A model generated the notes under the pieces. The model did not search any database, was not told where the DNA came from, and was given only the letters and a program-made list of their open reading frames with translations. From Methylobacterium crusticola (lineage in GTDB: Bacteria; Pseudomonadota; Alphaproteobacteria; Rhizobiales; Beijerinckiaceae): a stretch of 34,558 bases of DNA. A program made the position numbers and the translations under genes. Positions 32,416 through 34,558 of the stretch are shown here, piece after piece. Location: the NCBI RefSeq assembly GCF_003574465.1, contig NZ_QOWC01000078.1, positions 1 to 34,558 of the forward strand, given 5' to 3'. Numbering within the stretch: position 1 is the first letter of the stretch; each line of letters begins with the position of its first letter.

Positions 32416-32883
32416 CTAGACGAAGAGGTGATCGATGCCCTGCTTGGCCAGGGTGTCGGCCTGCAGGGCACGCGCGAGGGCGTAGACGGCGGCGGCCTTC
32501 GGCGTGCCGCGCTGGAGCATCGGACTCAGGTTCGCCTTCTGGAACAGGCCCTCGTTCGCCGGCGTGCGGGTCGCGGTGGTGAACGAGGTCACGAACTCGC
32601 GCTTGGTGATCTCGCGCCACTCGATGATGTGGACGTCCCGGTGGCGCGGGTCGTTGGAGATGCGCGCGAAGGTGTCCTGCACCGACATGCGCTCCCCCTC
32701 GAGGACCTGCAGGAAGTGGTTCTGCTCCAGGATCAGGAAGCTCGTGATGACCGAGAACTCGTTCTTCTTCTGCGCCTGGCGCGCGATGTCGTTGACCTGA
32801 CGCACCCGGCCCGCCGGATCGGCCGTGAGGACCACCCGGGAGAAGTAGATCAGGTGGATGAGGCTGTTCCGCTTGTTCCGCAT
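32416..32883 (-). CDS. BLUF-domain blue-light sensor
   Basis: A 155-residue protein, almost all one BLUF (FAD-binding blue-light) domain. The photocycle residues are visible: Y13 in HLIYFSR, N41 in KKNEFSVIT, and Q59 in HFLQVLEGE; spacing N41 to Q59 equals that in AppA. DPRHRDVHIIEWREITKREF matches the end of the domain. Where many BLUF proteins have Trp and Met after this (FxxWxM), Ser and Thr stand here (FVTSFT). A helical C-terminus of about 50 residues follows, with no enzymatic domain. ATG 32883 is used. It probably signals through the receiver encoded next, 65 bases downstream, or another partner. Light-dependent control of motility or lifestyle is only suggested by the adjoining, divergent flgE. 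Confidence 0.9.
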   Translation of the reverse strand: MRNKRNSLIHLIYFSRVVLTADPAGRVRQVNDIARQAQKKNEFSVITSFLILEQNHFLQVLEGERMSVQDTFARISNDPRHRDVHIIEWREITKREFVTSFTTATRTPANEGLFQKANLSPMLQRGTPKAAAVYALARALQADTLAKQGIDHLFV

Positions 32884-33116
32884 GAGCCCTGTCCGAGGCG
32901 TCCGGACGGTCAGTTAGCGGCACGAGGCTCAACAGCCCGTAAACGTCCAACCGCGGCCGCGGCGCGACCCCCGGCAAATTCTGCCGGGCGGCGCGCGCCG
33001 CCGGCGCGCTTCCTGCCGGCCGGACCCGGTGCGGCACCAATGATCGCAACGGCTTAGCCGTGGCACGGGGCCTGCACCGGCCCCGCCTTGACGGTGGCGG
33101 CACGGGGCCAGGTGAG

Positions 33117-34493
33117 ATGGATGTTTTCAGCGCGCTTCAGACCGCGGTGTCGGGCCTCCAGGCGCAGGCCTTCAGCCTCGACAACATCTCGGGCAACATC
33201 GCGAACTCGCAGACGACCGGGTTCAAGCGGATCGACACCACCTTCGTCGACATGCTTGCGGAGCAGCCGACCACGCGCCAGACCAGCGGCTCGGTGGCGG
33301 CCTATTCCCAGCTGACCAACACCCTCCAGGGCAACATCGCGGCGACGGGCGTGGCCACCAACATGGCGCTGTCGGGCAACGGCTTCTTCACGGTGCAGCA
33401 GAAGACCGTCGACGCCGCCAACCAGCCGACCTTCTCGGGCACGAACCTCTACACCCGCCGGGGCGACTTCGCGGTCGACCGCGACGGCTACCTCGTCAAC
33501 GGCGCGAACTCCTACCTCGTGGGCCAGAGCCTCGACCCGACCACCGGCCAGGCCACGGGCGACGGCGTGATCAAGATCTCGGGCGCGGTCCTGCCCGCCA
33601 AGGCGACGACGAGCATCAGCTACGCGGCGAACCTGCCGAGCACGCCCTCCCTCACGGGCTCGGGCTCGACGCTCCTCGCCAGCCTGCCCGGGGGCGATCC
33701 CCGGATCCTGACCGGCACGGGCGCCGGCACGGTGGCGGTGGCCGCCTCCGACACCCCGGCCTTCCTGAATTCCAGCATCTCCGGCGGCTCGCTCACGGGC
33801 TACTCCACGACCGGGGCGGCGGCGAACCTCCAGCTGCGCTGGGCCAAGGTGGCGAACGCCGACACCACGGCCGGCACCAGCGACACCTGGAACCTGTTCT
33901 ACGCCACCCAGAACGGCGCCACGTCGAGCAGCTCGACCTGGCAGAACGCCGGCGCCGCCTTCGCGTTCAACGGCAACGGGCAGCTCACCGCGCCGGCCGG
34001 CGGCACGCTCGGCATCCCGAACGTGACCGTGGACGGCGTCAACCTCGGGTCGATCGCCCTCAACACCGGCAGCGGCGGCCTGACCCAGTACGGCTCGGCC
34101 AGCGGCCAGATCACCACCGACACCCTGCAGCAGGACGGCTACGCGGCCGGCACCCTGAACTCCCTCGCGGTGACCAAGGAGGGCCGGGTCACGGGCACCT
34201 ACTCGAACGGCAACAGCCTGGCGCTGGCGCAGGTCGACGTGGTGCGGTTCAACGCGCCCGACGCTCTCAAGGCGCAGTCCGGCGGCAACTACGCGCAGAC
34301 GGACGGGTCCGGCCAGCCCCTGCTCGGGCTCAACGGCACCTCGATCATCGGGGGCAACGTCGAGCAGTCCAACACCGACACGGCGGGCGAGTTCTCGAAG
34401 CTCATCGTCACGCAGCAGGCCTACTCGGCCAATACCCGCGTGATGTCGACGGCCCAGCAGATGATGTCCGACCTCATCAACATCGTGCGCTGA
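33117..34493 (+). CDS. flgE: flagellar hook protein FlgE
   Basis: A 458-residue structural protein of the flagellar hook, exported by the flagellar type III apparatus. The N-terminus MDVFSALQTAVSGLQAQAFS and NISGNIANSQTTGFKR are the rod/hook family signature; no cleavable signal is present, as expected. The middle (about 90-330) is Gly/Thr/Ser-rich surface domain. The C-terminal D0 helix ends VTQQAYSANTRVMSTAQQMM, with NVEQSNTD before it. ATG 33117 follows AGGTGAG closely; the frame is open further upstream without support. It begins a rightward unit that probably continues past the window with other flg genes. Length is within the alphaproteobacterial range. Confidence 0.93.
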   Translation: MDVFSALQTAVSGLQAQAFSLDNISGNIANSQTTGFKRIDTTFVDMLAEQPTTRQTSGSVAAYSQLTNTLQGNIAATGVATNMALSGNGFFTVQQKTVDAANQPTFSGTNLYTRRGDFAVDRDGYLVNGANSYLVGQSLDPTTGQATGDGVIKISGAVLPAKATTSISYAANLPSTPSLTGSGSTLLASLPGGDPRILTGTGAGTVAVAASDTPAFLNSSISGGSLTGYSTTGAAANLQLRWAKVANADTTAGTSDTWNLFYATQNGATSSSSTWQNAGAAFAFNGNGQLTAPAGGTLGIPNVTVDGVNLGSIALNTGSGGLTQYGSASGQITTDTLQQDGYAAGTLNSLAVTKEGRVTGTYSNGNSLALAQVDVVRFNAPDALKAQSGGNYAQTDGSGQPLLGLNGTSIIGGNVEQSNTDTAGEFSKLIVTQQAYSANTRVMSTAQQMMSDLINIVR

Positions 34494-34558
34494 GCCCTCG
34501 CGGCGATGCGCGGGCGTCCGGCCGGAGCGGGGCGACGCCGCGCCGCCGCGCCGGAGGC

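Overview
The window reads as a chromosomal segment of a very GC-rich alphaproteobacterium, most likely a Methylobacterium or close relative. This is an inference from gene content and signals, not a database match. The clues are extreme GC codon bias, an EcfG-type general-stress promoter (GGAAC-N16-CGTT), a CtrA-type box (TTAA-N7-TTAA), DUF2934/DUF892/hemerythrin stress genes, a BLUF photoreceptor and a flagellar hook gene. No insertion sequence, integrase, CRISPR array or rRNA was seen. One tRNA (Gln, TTG) is present.

Layout. 1-6.2 kb: the start of a leftward gene cut by the window edge, then a secreted arginine/glycine-rich repeat protein behind a sigma-EcfG-like promoter and ending in a textbook terminator. 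After it come a small conserved-looking protein, an ABC1/UbiB-family kinase-like protein, a 64-aa leftward ORF, a cupin and a 121-aa protein preceded by a CtrA-like box. 6.5-12.5 kb: a siderophore uptake block made of a TonB-dependent receptor facing a leftward operon of an RhtX/AmpG-like MFS carrier, an FhuF-like ferric reductase and an ABC half-transporter. 13-16.2 kb: a tartrate/D-malate module of a GntR regulator divergent from an MFS carrier and a tartrate/malate dehydrogenase. 16.3-20 kb: leftward patatin phospholipase, DUF2934, DUF892 (ferritin-like) and hemerythrin-like genes, the last with its own sigma-EcfG-like promoter.

20.1-27.1 kb is the most interesting block. Two divergent paralogous FCD-type GntR regulators lie next to a TTGGTATACCAA operator. 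An operon follows with an amino-acid-type binding protein, a single permease, a DapA-family lyase and a 972-residue flavoprotein. That flavoprotein carries, in one chain, the three modules normally found as separate subunits of D-hydroxyproline dehydrogenase/HcnABC-like enzymes: a 2Fe-2S domain, an FAD/NAD oxidoreductase with a BFD-like cluster, and a DadA-like FAD oxidase. With the DapA-family member (as in LhpC) this suggests catabolism of hydroxyproline or a related imino/amino acid. No transporter ATPase or epimerase is present locally.

27.1-34.5 kb: an Old-Yellow-Enzyme-type oxidoreductase; a gene-poor gap holding what looks like a decayed Cas3 helicase fragment beside the 3' end of tRNA-Gln; an SDR; release factor 3 (prfC); a leftward pair of BLUF blue-light sensor and stand-alone CheY-like receiver; and the flagellar hook protein gene flgE.
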